From assembly GCA_900549055.1 (NCBI GenBank), contig URNB01000011.1, positions 1 to 36,823 on the forward strand: DNA of 36,823 nt, read 5' to 3'. The notes beneath the pieces are model-generated. The model saw only the letters and a program-made list of their open reading frames with translations. It did not search any database and was not told the DNA's origin. This DNA is from an uncultured Oscillospiraceae bacterium (GTDB lineage: Bacteria; Bacillota; Clostridia; Oscillospirales; Acutalibacteraceae). Shown piece by piece: positions 9,674 through 16,591 of this stretch (position 1 is the first letter of the stretch; each line of letters opens with the position of its first letter). The translations under genes and the position numbers were made by a program.

Positions 9674-10439
9674 CTTTTCTTTTCCTCCCCGCAAAGAAGA
9701 GTACCAAAAGGGAAGAGGCACTGCAGCACATCAGAATGATGTATGCCGCAAGACGGGAGGTATCGCCCGTTTTAGGAACATCGGGCAGCACCGTGCCGTT
9801 TTCATCCTCAATCACAATATAAACACCGGCGCTCAAGGTATCGGCATTGCCGTCGGCGGCTTTATTGCCGAAGCTTGTATCCGATTCATCCCGCTCGGCG
9901 GTTTTTTCGCCGTCCTCGAATTCCCAAAGCCAGCTTACATCAAGCTCCTGCAGCCCTTTTGCCGCAAGCTCGCCCGTGACCGACCGCACGACCGACATAT
10001 CCCGCAGCTCCTTCGGCAGTGCCGTGTTTTCGGAATCCCGAAAGCCCTCGCCCGAAAGGGTGAGAGACGCGGGCAGCGCTTTATCGCTCTTTTTATAAAA
10101 AAGCACCGCGCGGTAGCTTATTTTGCCCGAGCTTTCATTCAGCAGGCGAATCACGCTTTCGCGCTGCGTTCCGGGAGCAATCGTTTTTTCTCCGTTATCC
10201 GCCGAAGCGTTTTCATAAGCCGAATCGAAAAGGAAAAGCCTTGCCGCGCCCGAAGAATCGGTTTCGGTGTTTTCATCCCACGAAAGCTTGCCCGGCGTGT
10301 AGGTTATAATATGCTCGGGTTTAACGCTTTTGGTGGCATAGGTCGCGCTTATAACCGCGGGAAGCAGCAGCACCTGCATAATAAAAAGCAGCAGGAGGGC
10401 AACAAACAGCCATCTGCATATTGTTTTTTGTTTAGGCAT
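9663..10439 (-). CDS. TasA-like surface protein with VPKTG sortase signal
   Basis: 258 residues. N-terminal signal or anchor segment (about 9-32) ends in SATYATKS; the exported body contains KTIAPGTQRESVIRLLNES, similar to the APG...-type stretch of TasA relatives. The C-terminus is a full cell-wall sorting signal: VPKTGD at about 221-226, a hydrophobic helix, and a positively charged tail (AGRKRKDDR). VPKTG is an accepted variant of LPxTG in Clostridia. An AAAGGAG site precedes the ATG. The protein may link the fibre to the wall, or be a pilin-like backbone; both are inference. No sortase is encoded in the window. Confidence 0.8.
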   Translation of the reverse strand: MPKQKTICRWLFVALLLLFIMQVLLLPAVISATYATKSVKPEHIITYTPGKLSWDENTETDSSGAARLFLFDSAYENASADNGEKTIAPGTQRESVIRLLNESSGKISYRAVLFYKKSDKALPASLTLSGEGFRDSENTALPKELRDMSVVRSVTGELAAKGLQELDVSWLWEFEDGEKTAERDESDTSFGNKAADGNADTLSAGVYIVIEDENGTVLPDVPKTGDTSRLAAYIILMCCSASSLLVLFFAGRKRKDDR

Positions 10440-10542
10440 AAGCCGCCTGCTCCTTTCGTGAAATTCAGCGCTTTCGGGCTTTTACAGGGGTCGTAAGCCG
10501 CCTTTTCGGGCATATTTTACGGCGCTTATAAAAGCCTGAAAG

Positions 10543-10567
10543 CCCTCTGTCCGCCACCGACAGAGGG
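10543..10567 (-). terminator. Possible attenuator hairpin inside the surface operon
   Basis: A perfect 9-bp stem (CCCTCTGTC / GACAGAGGG) with a 7-base loop lies just after the first TasA-like gene. On the minus strand it is followed by CTTTC and shortly by CTTTTAT, a weak U-tract. It may lower expression of the downstream genes or protect the upstream message from 3' decay. Not a strong terminator. Confidence 0.5.
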
Positions 10568-10591
10568 ACTCCAAACTAAAAAATGTACAGA

Positions 10592-11305
10592 TTAATCAAT
10601 CTGGGTTACGGTGGTTACAACCTCAAGAGCGATTGTAGCGGCGTTGCCTTTGGCGGCCTGATCGCCGAGGTATGTGTCTTTTACATCGCTTTGTTCCTTT
10701 TTATGTTGACCGGCATTTTCAAAAGTCCATGCCCAACTGACAGAGGGAGCTTTAGCAGTCTTTAAATCGGTGTTAGGCTCATAATTTGCACTGCTATTTT
10801 TTATAGCAGTCTCTACTGCAGATTTGAAAAGATCAGCATTATCATAATCCAAACCGCAGTAGCTTTCTTTGCCGACCTTAATTGTTATCGGGCAATAAAA
10901 CTCTTCATCCGCATTCTCGCCTGTCTTATAAACCCAATTATTACTCAAAGTAACGTTTGCTGTATACCTTACATTTACGGCAACCTCCGGTTTGCCTGCA
11001 AGGGTCATGCTTACCATGTTACCGCTTGTTCCCGGAGCCACAAGATTTTTATCGTCCGTTTTGTCCGAAACAACGGATTTGGCAATAGTTCCTTTAACAT
11101 TTTCTGTATCGGTATCATATTCCTTTGCAAACATTGTTCCGTTGGCGGTAACCGTAACTCCGAACTTTGCAACGCGTGCGGTGTCTTTGCCGGTACCGCT
11201 GGTAACGTATTTTGCGAATGTTCCGCCGACAAAGCAGGATGTAACAAGTACAAGCGCCAATAAAATGCCGGCAAGCTTTAGTGTGTGATTTTTTCTTGAT
11301 GCCAT
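10592..11305 (-). CDS. TasA-like fibre subunit (first subunit of the operon)
   Basis: 237 residues. The signal region (about 8-28) ends in GGTFAKYVTSGTGKDTARVA followed by KFGVTVTANG, the clearest SipW-substrate signature in the operon. LVAPGTSGNMVSMTLAG also matches the APGTxG motif of TasA/camelysin-like proteins; the remainder is beta-rich with a SWAWTFEN segment shared in style with the VPKTG protein (SWLWEFED). The ATG at 11305 follows GGAGG by 9 bases and is preferred to an upstream in-frame start. As first subunit gene after the peptidase and ahead of the 10543 hairpin, it is probably the major component. Homology to TasA is by pattern only. Confidence 0.82.
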   Translation of the reverse strand: MASRKNHTLKLAGILLALVLVTSCFVGGTFAKYVTSGTGKDTARVAKFGVTVTANGTMFAKEYDTDTENVKGTIAKSVVSDKTDDKNLVAPGTSGNMVSMTLAGKPEVAVNVRYTANVTLSNNWVYKTGENADEEFYCPITIKVGKESYCGLDYDNADLFKSAVETAIKNSSANYEPNTDLKTAKAPSVSWAWTFENAGQHKKEQSDVKDTYLGDQAAKGNAATIALEVVTTVTQID

Positions 11306-11337
11306 TTTAATTATTCCTCCGTCTTTTTGCGTTTTTT

Positions 11338-11373
11338 CGGCGGTGTCTCCGCCGCGTACAGGCAAACACCTGT
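11338..11373 (-). other. Two adjacent hairpins in the gap between peptidase and first TasA-like gene
   Basis: CGGCGG/CCGCCG (11338-11354, 5-base loop) and ACAGG/CCTGT (11358-11373) lie just upstream of the TasA-like gene's ribosome binding site. On the minus strand the GC-rich stem is followed by A residues, so it is not a terminator. It could be an mRNA processing or stabilising structure. Low certainty. Confidence 0.4.
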
Positions 11374-11424
11374 ATATATATCAACAATTTCCGTGTGGCA
11401 GTCGGGAAATTGATGACGTCCGCT

Positions 11425-12060
11425 TTATTGCTTTTCGCCGTCCTCGGTGCTTTCGCCCGCAGCGGCACGAAGCCTTTCAAGCTCTGCCTTGAGCTGCTCG
11501 TTTTCTTCCGTTTCCCTGCTGCGGCTGCGGCTGCGACGAATAATATCTATAATAATAAAGGCGCATACCGGAACACCTATAAACACCGCCATTCCGAGCG
11601 GCTGCTGCAGAAACAAAGCAAAATCTCCGAGCTTCGGTATCCTTGCTTTATAAAGACCTATTATATCATCGGTGCTTATCGGAGGATCCTCCGCATTGTT
11701 GGCATCGCCTTTTGTGATTACCTTTTTTGTCCCGTCGGAATCGGTATAAAGCTTCACGATCCTGTGGGTAACGACCGTCTTGCCGTCCATAAAGGAGACA
11801 ATATCGCCCTCCTTAAGAGAAGCAATATCGGGCTTTACATCAAAAATAAGGTCGCCCACCTCAATGTGATCCTCGGCGTTTCCGCTCATTGAGCCGGAAA
11901 GCACCACCATAGGTGTTACTCCGAACACAGTCGGCGGCTTTTCGGGATTTACCGTTCCTTTAATAATAATTGTGAGATTACATACAAGCAGGAACGCGAA
12001 AACCGCGCAAAGCAAAGCCCCTATTGCCGTGCCTACGGTTTTAACGGCATTTCGTTTCAT
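11425..12060 (-). CDS. sipW: Signal peptidase I, SipW (ER/archaeal) type, first gene of surface operon
   Basis: 211 residues. N-terminal helix (about 10-34), then VVLSGSMSG with nucleophile Ser57, VVTHRIV with His99, and KGDANNAEDPP with Asp119; the Ser-His-Asp set is that of SipW and ER-type enzymes. A second helix (about 155-173) is followed by an unusual arginine/serine stretch (RRSRSRSRETEE) and a short charged, probably coiled, cytoplasmic tail to residue 211. The ATG follows GGAGG by 6 bases. It is the first gene behind the riboswitch leader and 119 bases ahead of the first TasA-like gene, so it likely processes the operon's subunits. The symbol is by family, not orthology proof. Confidence 0.9.
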   Translation of the reverse strand: MKRNAVKTVGTAIGALLCAVFAFLLVCNLTIIIKGTVNPEKPPTVFGVTPMVVLSGSMSGNAEDHIEVGDLIFDVKPDIASLKEGDIVSFMDGKTVVTHRIVKLYTDSDGTKKVITKGDANNAEDPPISTDDIIGLYKARIPKLGDFALFLQQPLGMAVFIGVPVCAFIIIDIIRRSRSRSRETEENEQLKAELERLRAAAGESTEDGEKQ

Positions 12061-12100
12061 TTTGTTCCTCCGTTATTCAATTTTTTGTGAATTTTGCAAA

Positions 12101-12151
12101 CAAAAAGACCGGTCGCAACAAACACTTAAAAAGTGAAAATTGCAACCGGTC
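12101..12151 (-). terminator. Riboswitch-controlled intrinsic terminator
   Basis: On the minus strand GACCGGTTGCAA (12151-12140) pairs with TTGCGACCGGTC (12118-12107) over 12 bp with one T-G wobble. A nested CACTT/AAGTG hairpin lies in the loop and TTTTTG follows. Its 5' arm is also the 3' part of the c-di-GMP aptamer, so the two folds exclude each other. Confidence 0.85.
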
Positions 12152-12225
12152 TGCCATGCATTAAAACAATGTTTAGACACCTAGCTTTGCGTCACAACCT
12201 TTCGGTTGTTTTGCTGAAATATGAA
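12140..12225 (-). ncRNA. Cyclic di-GMP-I (GEMM-I) riboswitch aptamer
   Basis: Read on the minus strand, the leader contains in order: GCAAAAC; a hairpin ACAACC-GAAA-GGTTGT with the GNRA loop of GEMM-I; the near-invariant core GACGCAAAGC (12193-12184); CTAAAC; ATGGCAG (tetraloop receptor side); and CCGGTTGC. This order and spacing is the GEMM-I consensus. The flanking P1 strands are not resolved by eye, so the ends are approximate. The 3' part supplies the 5' arm of the terminator at 12101-12151. Ligand binding would therefore favour the aptamer and prevent termination, giving an ON switch for the surface operon. Motif is seen; switching direction is inferred. Confidence 0.9.
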
Positions 12226-12256
12226 ATTGTTTTTGTGCGGCATTTTTTCAAAAAAC

Positions 12257-12284
12257 ATTATATCACCCGTTTTACAAATGTCAA
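12257..12284 (-). promoter_or_regulatory. Sigma-A promoter of the riboswitch/surface operon
   Basis: On the minus strand TTGACA (12284-12279) and TATAAT (12262-12257) are both full consensus with a 16-base spacer and a TGA extended -10. Expected transcript start is near 12250, giving a leader of about 190 bases that holds the aptamer and terminator. A strong constitutive promoter suits control at the termination step. Confidence 0.85.
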
Positions 12285-12394
12285 CCTTTTTTTGCGACTA
12301 AATAAATTTTCGCCTTTTTTGAATAAATATTTTAATAATAATTTAAAATTAATTTTTGTACAACTTTAAAATTGCGGGTAAATTAAGGGATTAA

Positions 12395-12575
12395 AACAAT
12401 CCCTCGGTCTGCACAAACCTCTACCTCCCCGGTGTTTGGGGTGCGGGTGTCCTGCGGACACCTCTGCGAAGCAGAAGCACCGACCGAGGCGGCAGCCGAG
12501 ACGGTGGCACGCACCAAAAATAGCCTCCCCGGTGTTTGGGGAGATGGGGCGGGAATCCGCCTCGGAGGGGTTGTT
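12395..12575. repeat. Structured intergenic element with inverted ends and an internal 18-bp direct repeat
   Basis: The ends are inverted near-copies (AACAATCCCTC at 12395-12405; GAGGGGTTGTT at 12565-12575). Inside, CCTCCCCGGTGTTTGGGG occurs twice exactly 100 bases apart (12424 and 12524), each itself a CTCCCC/GGGGAG-like palindrome, plus a GGTGTCC/GGACACC hairpin. GC-rich against an AT-rich surround. No convincing gene is present. Possibly a small non-autonomous repeat. Confidence 0.55.
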
Positions 12576-12646
12576 GCAGACTGAAATTTATATCTATATC
12601 GAAACTTTACTTTGTGTATCTAATCTGCAAATAAGCTTTAATTTCT

Positions 12647-12706
12647 GACAATCCCTCAGCCGCTTACAGCGCCAGCTCCCTTTACACAAGGGAGCCGAGG
12701 GTCTGC
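12647..12706 (-). repeat. Copy 1 of a dispersed palindromic repeat (GGCTCCCTT...AAGGGAGCTG...CTGAGGGATTGT)
   Basis: On the minus strand it reads GGCTCCCTT, a short loop, AAGGGAGCTG, a second small hairpin, then GGCTGAGGGATTGTC. Two further copies lie at 32005-32063 and 32076-32143. It sits downstream of the gpr-spoIIP operon, where the first palindrome could also end transcription. Confidence 0.65.
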
Positions 12707-12745
12707 ACATCTGACATCTGTCGTCTAACATCTAATGTCTAAAGT

Positions 12746-12940
12746 TCAAAGTTCAATTTCAAAATCGAGAATTTTGATTTTTCCGTCCTTTATTTCAAAC
12801 GCTTTTGAATAGTCTCCGAAGCCTATTCTGCGGGTGTTCTCATAGGACGCGGCAACGCCGCCGATACCTATTATAATACAGATTGCCGCCGTAAGGGAGA
12901 TTCCGAACGACCTTAAAAAAGCTCTTTTTATTTTAACCAT
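12746..12940 (-). CDS. Small single-pass membrane protein of unknown function
   Basis: 64 residues: basic N-terminus (MVKIKRAFLR), one hydrophobic segment (about 12-31), then a polar tail ending in DGKIKILDFEIEL. I do not recognise a family. It begins 3 bases after the spoIIP stop, so it is probably co-transcribed and translationally coupled; its own ribosome binding site (AGGGA directly before ATG) is too close to be good. If real, it could be a sporulation-linked membrane peptide. The tight spacing and membrane character support a gene, but not strongly. Confidence 0.5.
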   Translation of the reverse strand: MVKIKRAFLRSFGISLTAAICIIIGIGGVAASYENTRRIGFGDYSKAFEIKDGKIKILDFEIEL

Positions 12941-12943
12941 TCC

Positions 12944-14011
12944 CTATTTCAGATTATTAAGTAAATCCGCAAGCGAATTGCCCACAAGCTCTGCGGAATA
13001 ATGCGCCTCGTCTACAGTATTTGCGTCGGTTCCGAATTCTATAAGCAGCGAGCCGTTCGTAAGACATTCGTTGTAACCGTTAGGTGTAAGGCTTAAGGGG
13101 CGCGCAAGGGTCGGGTATTTGCTTTCAATAGTCTGCTGCAGGCGCAGCGCCAGCTTTAAATTTTCCTTCCAGTTCGGAAAATGATTCTGCGTTCCGCTTT
13201 GTGAACCCATAACAATCATTACCTGCGCCGCACGCTTACCGCCGATTTCGGTAGTGAGCTTTACCTTATCGTTACCCGAGGACGCCGCGTCGCGGTGGAG
13301 ATCGAGAACGATTTTTATACTCGGGTATTTTTTCAGGTACCCGTTTATTGTTTTTGCCGCGCGGGTATAGCTGCCGGTGTATTTCGGATAATCGTGTTCT
13401 GTTGTATCATGCAGGGTCTTTATTCCCGCGGCGTTCAGCTTTTCCGCCACAATATCGCCCACGCTCACCATATTGACCGATTTATCCCTTGAGCGGGGAG
13501 AGAATGCGTCGGTGTAATAATCGGTGTTTTCGGTCATATAGGTTTCGGTGGTATGGGTATGCATTATAAGCACCTGCGGCTTATCGTTTTTCTCAATCTT
13601 AAAGGTAAGCGGTGCAGACAAAAGCTCCTTTATGCTGATATTTACCCCGGCGCTGTTTTTTACATATACATTATTATATGAAAGACCCGACTTATATGGC
13701 GAGATGTAATTATTGATTATTTTTCCTTTTACCGTACCCTTGGCTGCGGCGGGAACGCTTGTCTCCGATTTCACACTTGCCGCAGCGACAGAGGAGGTGC
13801 TGCCGCCCGACTCCGTTTCTTCCTTTTTCTCCGTTTCTTCGGGGGCGGAAGAGCTGTTTTCATAGCTTTCAATCTCTCTTTTTTCCGATACGGGCTTCAC
13901 AGCCTGTACCGCAGGGGTCTTTAAAAGCCTGCCGTAAAAATTGTAGCCTAAAAGTAAAATACACACCGTGAAAACACAAATAAGCCTTGCCGCACCCGCT
14001 CCGTTTTTCAT
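12944..14011 (-). CDS. spoIIP: Stage II sporulation protein P (SpoIIP) peptidoglycan hydrolase
   Basis: 355 residues. Membrane-anchored amidase and endopeptidase of the DMP engulfment complex (with SpoIID and SpoIIM), which strips septal peptidoglycan so the mother cell can engulf the forespore. N-terminal membrane segment (about 8-25), a low-complexity Ser/Glu/Ala linker (about 40-95), then the catalytic domain with LIMHTHTTETYM (His151, His153, Glu156), VLDLHRDAA near 240, and NECLTNGSLLIEFG near the C-terminus. A G-rich ribosome binding site precedes the ATG. It lies 44 bases after gpr, the usual pairing in Firmicutes. Assignment is secure. Confidence 0.95.
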   Translation of the reverse strand: MKNGAGAARLICVFTVCILLLGYNFYGRLLKTPAVQAVKPVSEKREIESYENSSSAPEETEKKEETESGGSTSSVAAASVKSETSVPAAAKGTVKGKIINNYISPYKSGLSYNNVYVKNSAGVNISIKELLSAPLTFKIEKNDKPQVLIMHTHTTETYMTENTDYYTDAFSPRSRDKSVNMVSVGDIVAEKLNAAGIKTLHDTTEHDYPKYTGSYTRAAKTINGYLKKYPSIKIVLDLHRDAASSGNDKVKLTTEIGGKRAAQVMIVMGSQSGTQNHFPNWKENLKLALRLQQTIESKYPTLARPLSLTPNGYNECLTNGSLLIEFGTDANTVDEAHYSAELVGNSLADLLNNLK

Positions 14012-14055
14012 TTTCCCGCCCCCCTTTAGATAATTTTATGCCGAGGTAACATAAA

Positions 14056-14901
14056 TTAGACCAGTGCGGAAATTATTTCGGGGTCTGTTTCGGGCTGCAG
14101 AAACATATTTATTGCCTCCGCCAAAAGCTTTGCGAGCCGCTGTGTGAGCATATCCACATCCTTCGGGGTTACAAACATTTCACTTTTTTTCTCGGGTGAT
14201 ATTCCCGTGAGCCTTTCGGATAAGGTGTCGGCGTCAATCACCGTAGGCACGCCGATTGCTATTACCGGTACTCCGACGGTTTTTTCACTTATTTCCCCGC
14301 GGTTATTTTTCACTCCCGAGCCGGGAGATATGCCGGTATCGCACAGCTGAACGGTTTTAAAAAGCCTGTCCCCGCTTTGTGCTGCCAGCGCGTCTATCAC
14401 GATTAAGGCAGCGGGCTTTATTTTCTCCGCCGCCGCCTTAATAAGCTCGCCCGCTTCAATGCCGGTCTGCCCCAGAACTCCCGGCGTTATGACAGATACC
14501 TGCCGCAATAAATCAAGCCCCGCCGCCTTTGTAAGCTCCTTCGGTATATGCCGCGTCGCAAAAATTCCGCGGGCGACGGCAGGGCCTAACGCGTCGGGGG
14601 TGATTTCGGTATTTCCGAGTCCCACTGCCAATATAAGTCCATCTCTTTCGGGCAGCAGACATTCAAGCTCATCCCTTATTATCTCCCTTAAATTTTCGGG
14701 GTCTTCAAACGAAATATCGGGAAATTCCAGCGTTATATACCTGCCGCGGGGTCTGCCGAGGAGCCTTTCCTCCTCGGAGGTTTTTATCTCCAGCCGCGAA
14801 GCATTTACATTGCCGCTTCTTTTTTCTTTCTTTATATGTCCGATAAAATTATTTTCGCAATTCTCCGCAATTTCTATTGCAAGATCTGTTCTTACCGCCG
14901 T
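14056..14901 (-). CDS. gpr: Germination protease GPR, with apparent ACG start codon
   Basis: Aspartic-like protease that degrades small acid-soluble spore proteins during germination; made as a zymogen in the forespore. Conserved stretches: VRTDLAIE, GRPRGRYITLE, LAVGLGNTEITPDALGP, SVITPGVLGQTGIE, VIDALAAQSGDR, ISPGSGVKNNR, GVPVIAIGVPTVIDA. The homologous reading frame runs back to a stop near 14920 without any ATG, GTG or TTG before VRTDLA. A strong GGGAGG site (14910-14915) lies 8 bases before an ACG codon at 14899-14901, which would give MAVRTDLAIE and 281 residues; ACG is one transition from ATG. A start at the internal TTG near 14631 would remove a third of the protein. Followed by spoIIP. 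Confidence 0.88.
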   Translation of the reverse strand, partial: TAVRTDLAIEIAENCENNFIGHIKKEKRSGNVNASRLEIKTSEEERLLGRPRGRYITLEFPDISFEDPENLREIIRDELECLLPERDGLILAVGLGNTEITPDALGPAVARGIFATRHIPKELTKAAGLDLLRQVSVITPGVLGQTGIEAGELIKAAAEKIKPAALIVIDALAAQSGDRLFKTVQLCDTGISPGSGVKNNRGEISEKTVGVPVIAIGVPTVIDADTLSERLTGISPEKKSEMFVTPKDVDMLTQRLAKLLAEAINMFLQPETDPEIISALV

Positions 14902-14966
14902 TTTTGTTTCCTCCCGAAGCTTTTATTTTTATTTTGTCCTTATTTCAAGAAAATATTGCTTTTTCC

Positions 14967-14995
14967 TTGCAAAAAAATCAGGATTATGGTATAAT
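14967..14995 (+). promoter_or_regulatory. Promoter of dnaA
   Basis: TTGCAA (14967-14972), a 17-base spacer, and TATAAT (14990-14995) preceded by TGG (extended -10). The dnaA start codon lies 41 bases downstream. Strong match to a sigma-A promoter. Confidence 0.8.
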
Positions 14996-15035
14996 TAATC
15001 GGATAATTATATAACTACAAAGGATGGTTTACATA

Positions 15036-16376
15036 ATGTCAATTAATTCCGTTGAAGACATTTGGGCAGCCGTTTGCGAGGAATGCAAAAAAACAATTTC
15101 AGAGGTTGCTTTTAACTGTTTTCTCAAGGATCTCAAGCCGGTATCGCTTGAAGCCGGCGAGCTTACCCTTTCAATTGATAACGAATATATGCGCGGCGTG
15201 GTTGAGCAGAATTATACGGACATACTCAAGGGTGCAATAAAAAAGGTTATGGGCATTGAAATCGGAGTAAGAATTATTTGCGAAGACGAAGAGGAAAAAA
15301 TTCTTAAAGCCGAGCAGTTTAGCGACGGGCTTTCGTTTGAGGACTTTTTCACCTTTTCAAATTTTGTTGTAGGCTCAACAAACCGTTTTGCCTACGCCGC
15401 ATCATATTCCGTAGCGACCAATCCCGCAAATACCTACAACCCGCTTGTTATTTACGGTCCCTCGGGAGTCGGAAAGACCCATCTTATGCTTGCCATAAAG
15501 AACGAAATAAAGAAAAACTTTCCCTATAAAAAAATCGAATACATAAGGGGAGAGGATTTTACCAATCAGCTTATAAAGGCTTTGCAGGAGGGAAAGCTGG
15601 GACTCGGCACGATTGACGATTTCCGCAACAAATTCCGCAATGTGGATGTGCTGCTGATCGACGATATTCATTTTATCGCCGGAAAAGAACAGACACAGGA
15701 GGAATTTTTCAACACCTTTAATACCCTTTTCCAAAACAATAAACAGATAGTGGTAACCCTTGACCGTCCTATTAAAGAAATCAAAACGCTGGATGACAGA
15801 ATTCGTTCACGCTTTGAAAGCGGACTTCCCGCAGATATTACCGCGCCGGATTTTGAGACCCGCGTAGGTATCATAAATAAGAAATGTGAGCAAATGGGCA
15901 TTGAGATAGACGAAAGTCTGGTTTACTATATTGCAGAGCATATAAAGGTAAACACCAGACAATTGGAGGGCACGGTAAAAAAGCTGCACGCTTATATATC
16001 AATTCAGAATAAAACCCCGACCATGGGGGTGGTGCAGGGGCTTATAAAGGATGTTATTAACGACACACGCCCCGAGCCTATTAAGATTGAAAAGATAATA
16101 TCCGAGGTTGCAAAAACCTATAATGTGTCCGAAAGCGATATACTCTCCAACCGCAGAACGGCGGCGCTGGCACTGGCGCGGCAGGTTGCAATGTACATAG
16201 CGCGCGAGACTACAAACCTTTCGTATAAAGCGATAGGCGAAAGCTTCGGTAAGGATCACACAACGGTACTTCACAATGTAAAATGCATTGAGAATTTTTT
16301 AAGGGACAAGCCATATCAAAAGGAGCTTGTGGACGATATTATAAAGAATCTTAAGAGTGATAACACGGCTTATTAA
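15036..16376 (+). CDS. dnaA: Chromosomal replication initiator protein DnaA
   Basis: 446 residues from the chosen start. Binds DnaA boxes and opens oriC. Order: domain I (about 1-80), linker, AAA+ domain with Walker A GPSGVGKTHLM, Walker B VLLIDDIHFIAGKEQTQEEF and a sensor-type DRPIKEIKTLDDRIRSRFESG, then domain IV with the DnaA signature GKDHTTVLHNVKCIE. An in-frame ATG at 15024 lies inside the ribosome binding site AAAGGATGG; the ATG at 15036 has correct spacing and gives the usual MSINSVEDIW start. Replication genes follow rightward and gpr diverges on the left. Probably autoregulated through boxes in the neighbourhood. Confidence 0.98.
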   Translation: MSINSVEDIWAAVCEECKKTISEVAFNCFLKDLKPVSLEAGELTLSIDNEYMRGVVEQNYTDILKGAIKKVMGIEIGVRIICEDEEEKILKAEQFSDGLSFEDFFTFSNFVVGSTNRFAYAASYSVATNPANTYNPLVIYGPSGVGKTHLMLAIKNEIKKNFPYKKIEYIRGEDFTNQLIKALQEGKLGLGTIDDFRNKFRNVDVLLIDDIHFIAGKEQTQEEFFNTFNTLFQNNKQIVVTLDRPIKEIKTLDDRIRSRFESGLPADITAPDFETRVGIINKKCEQMGIEIDESLVYYIAEHIKVNTRQLEGTVKKLHAYISIQNKTPTMGVVQGLIKDVINDTRPEPIKIEKIISEVAKTYNVSESDILSNRRTAALALARQVAMYIARETTNLSYKAIGESFGKDHTTVLHNVKCIENFLRDKPYQKELVDDIIKNLKSDNTAY

Positions 16377-16591
16377 GAGGCGGATGTTATCAACATAATT
16401 AACCTTAATTAACCGCAGAATTATCAACACGGGTGTGGATAAGAGAAAAGCATAAAAATTATAAAGCTTTTATTAACAATTGTTTCCACCGCATAAATTC
16501 CCATTAATCGGGCTGTTGAGACACTTATCCACATAATTCACACCCCTTATTATTACTGTTATTTTTATTATTTGTTTTAGGAGGAAAAAAC
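16377..16591. other. oriC: Replication origin region (oriC) between dnaA and dnaN
   Basis: DnaA boxes (TTATNCACA type): TTATCAACA at 16387-16395 and 16421-16429 (+, one mismatch each), TTATCCACA at 16434-16442 (-, perfect) and 16525-16533 (+, perfect), and a weak TTATTAACA at 16470-16478. After the last perfect box comes a short C-rich stretch (16539-16546) and then TTA TTA TTA CTG TTA (16547-16561) leading into a very AT-rich tract, the layout of the Firmicute basal unwinding system. No gene is present. Divergent gene orientation around dnaA agrees. Confidence 0.85.

Noticed and set aside
11338..11354. GC-rich hairpin as a terminator between sipW and the first TasA-like gene
   Set aside because: Followed by A, not U, on the transcribed minus strand; more likely a structural or processing element.
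12436..12648. Plus-strand 70-codon frame in the repeat-rich gap
   Set aside because: Crosses the direct-repeat element, has no ribosome site, and its translation follows repeat structure.
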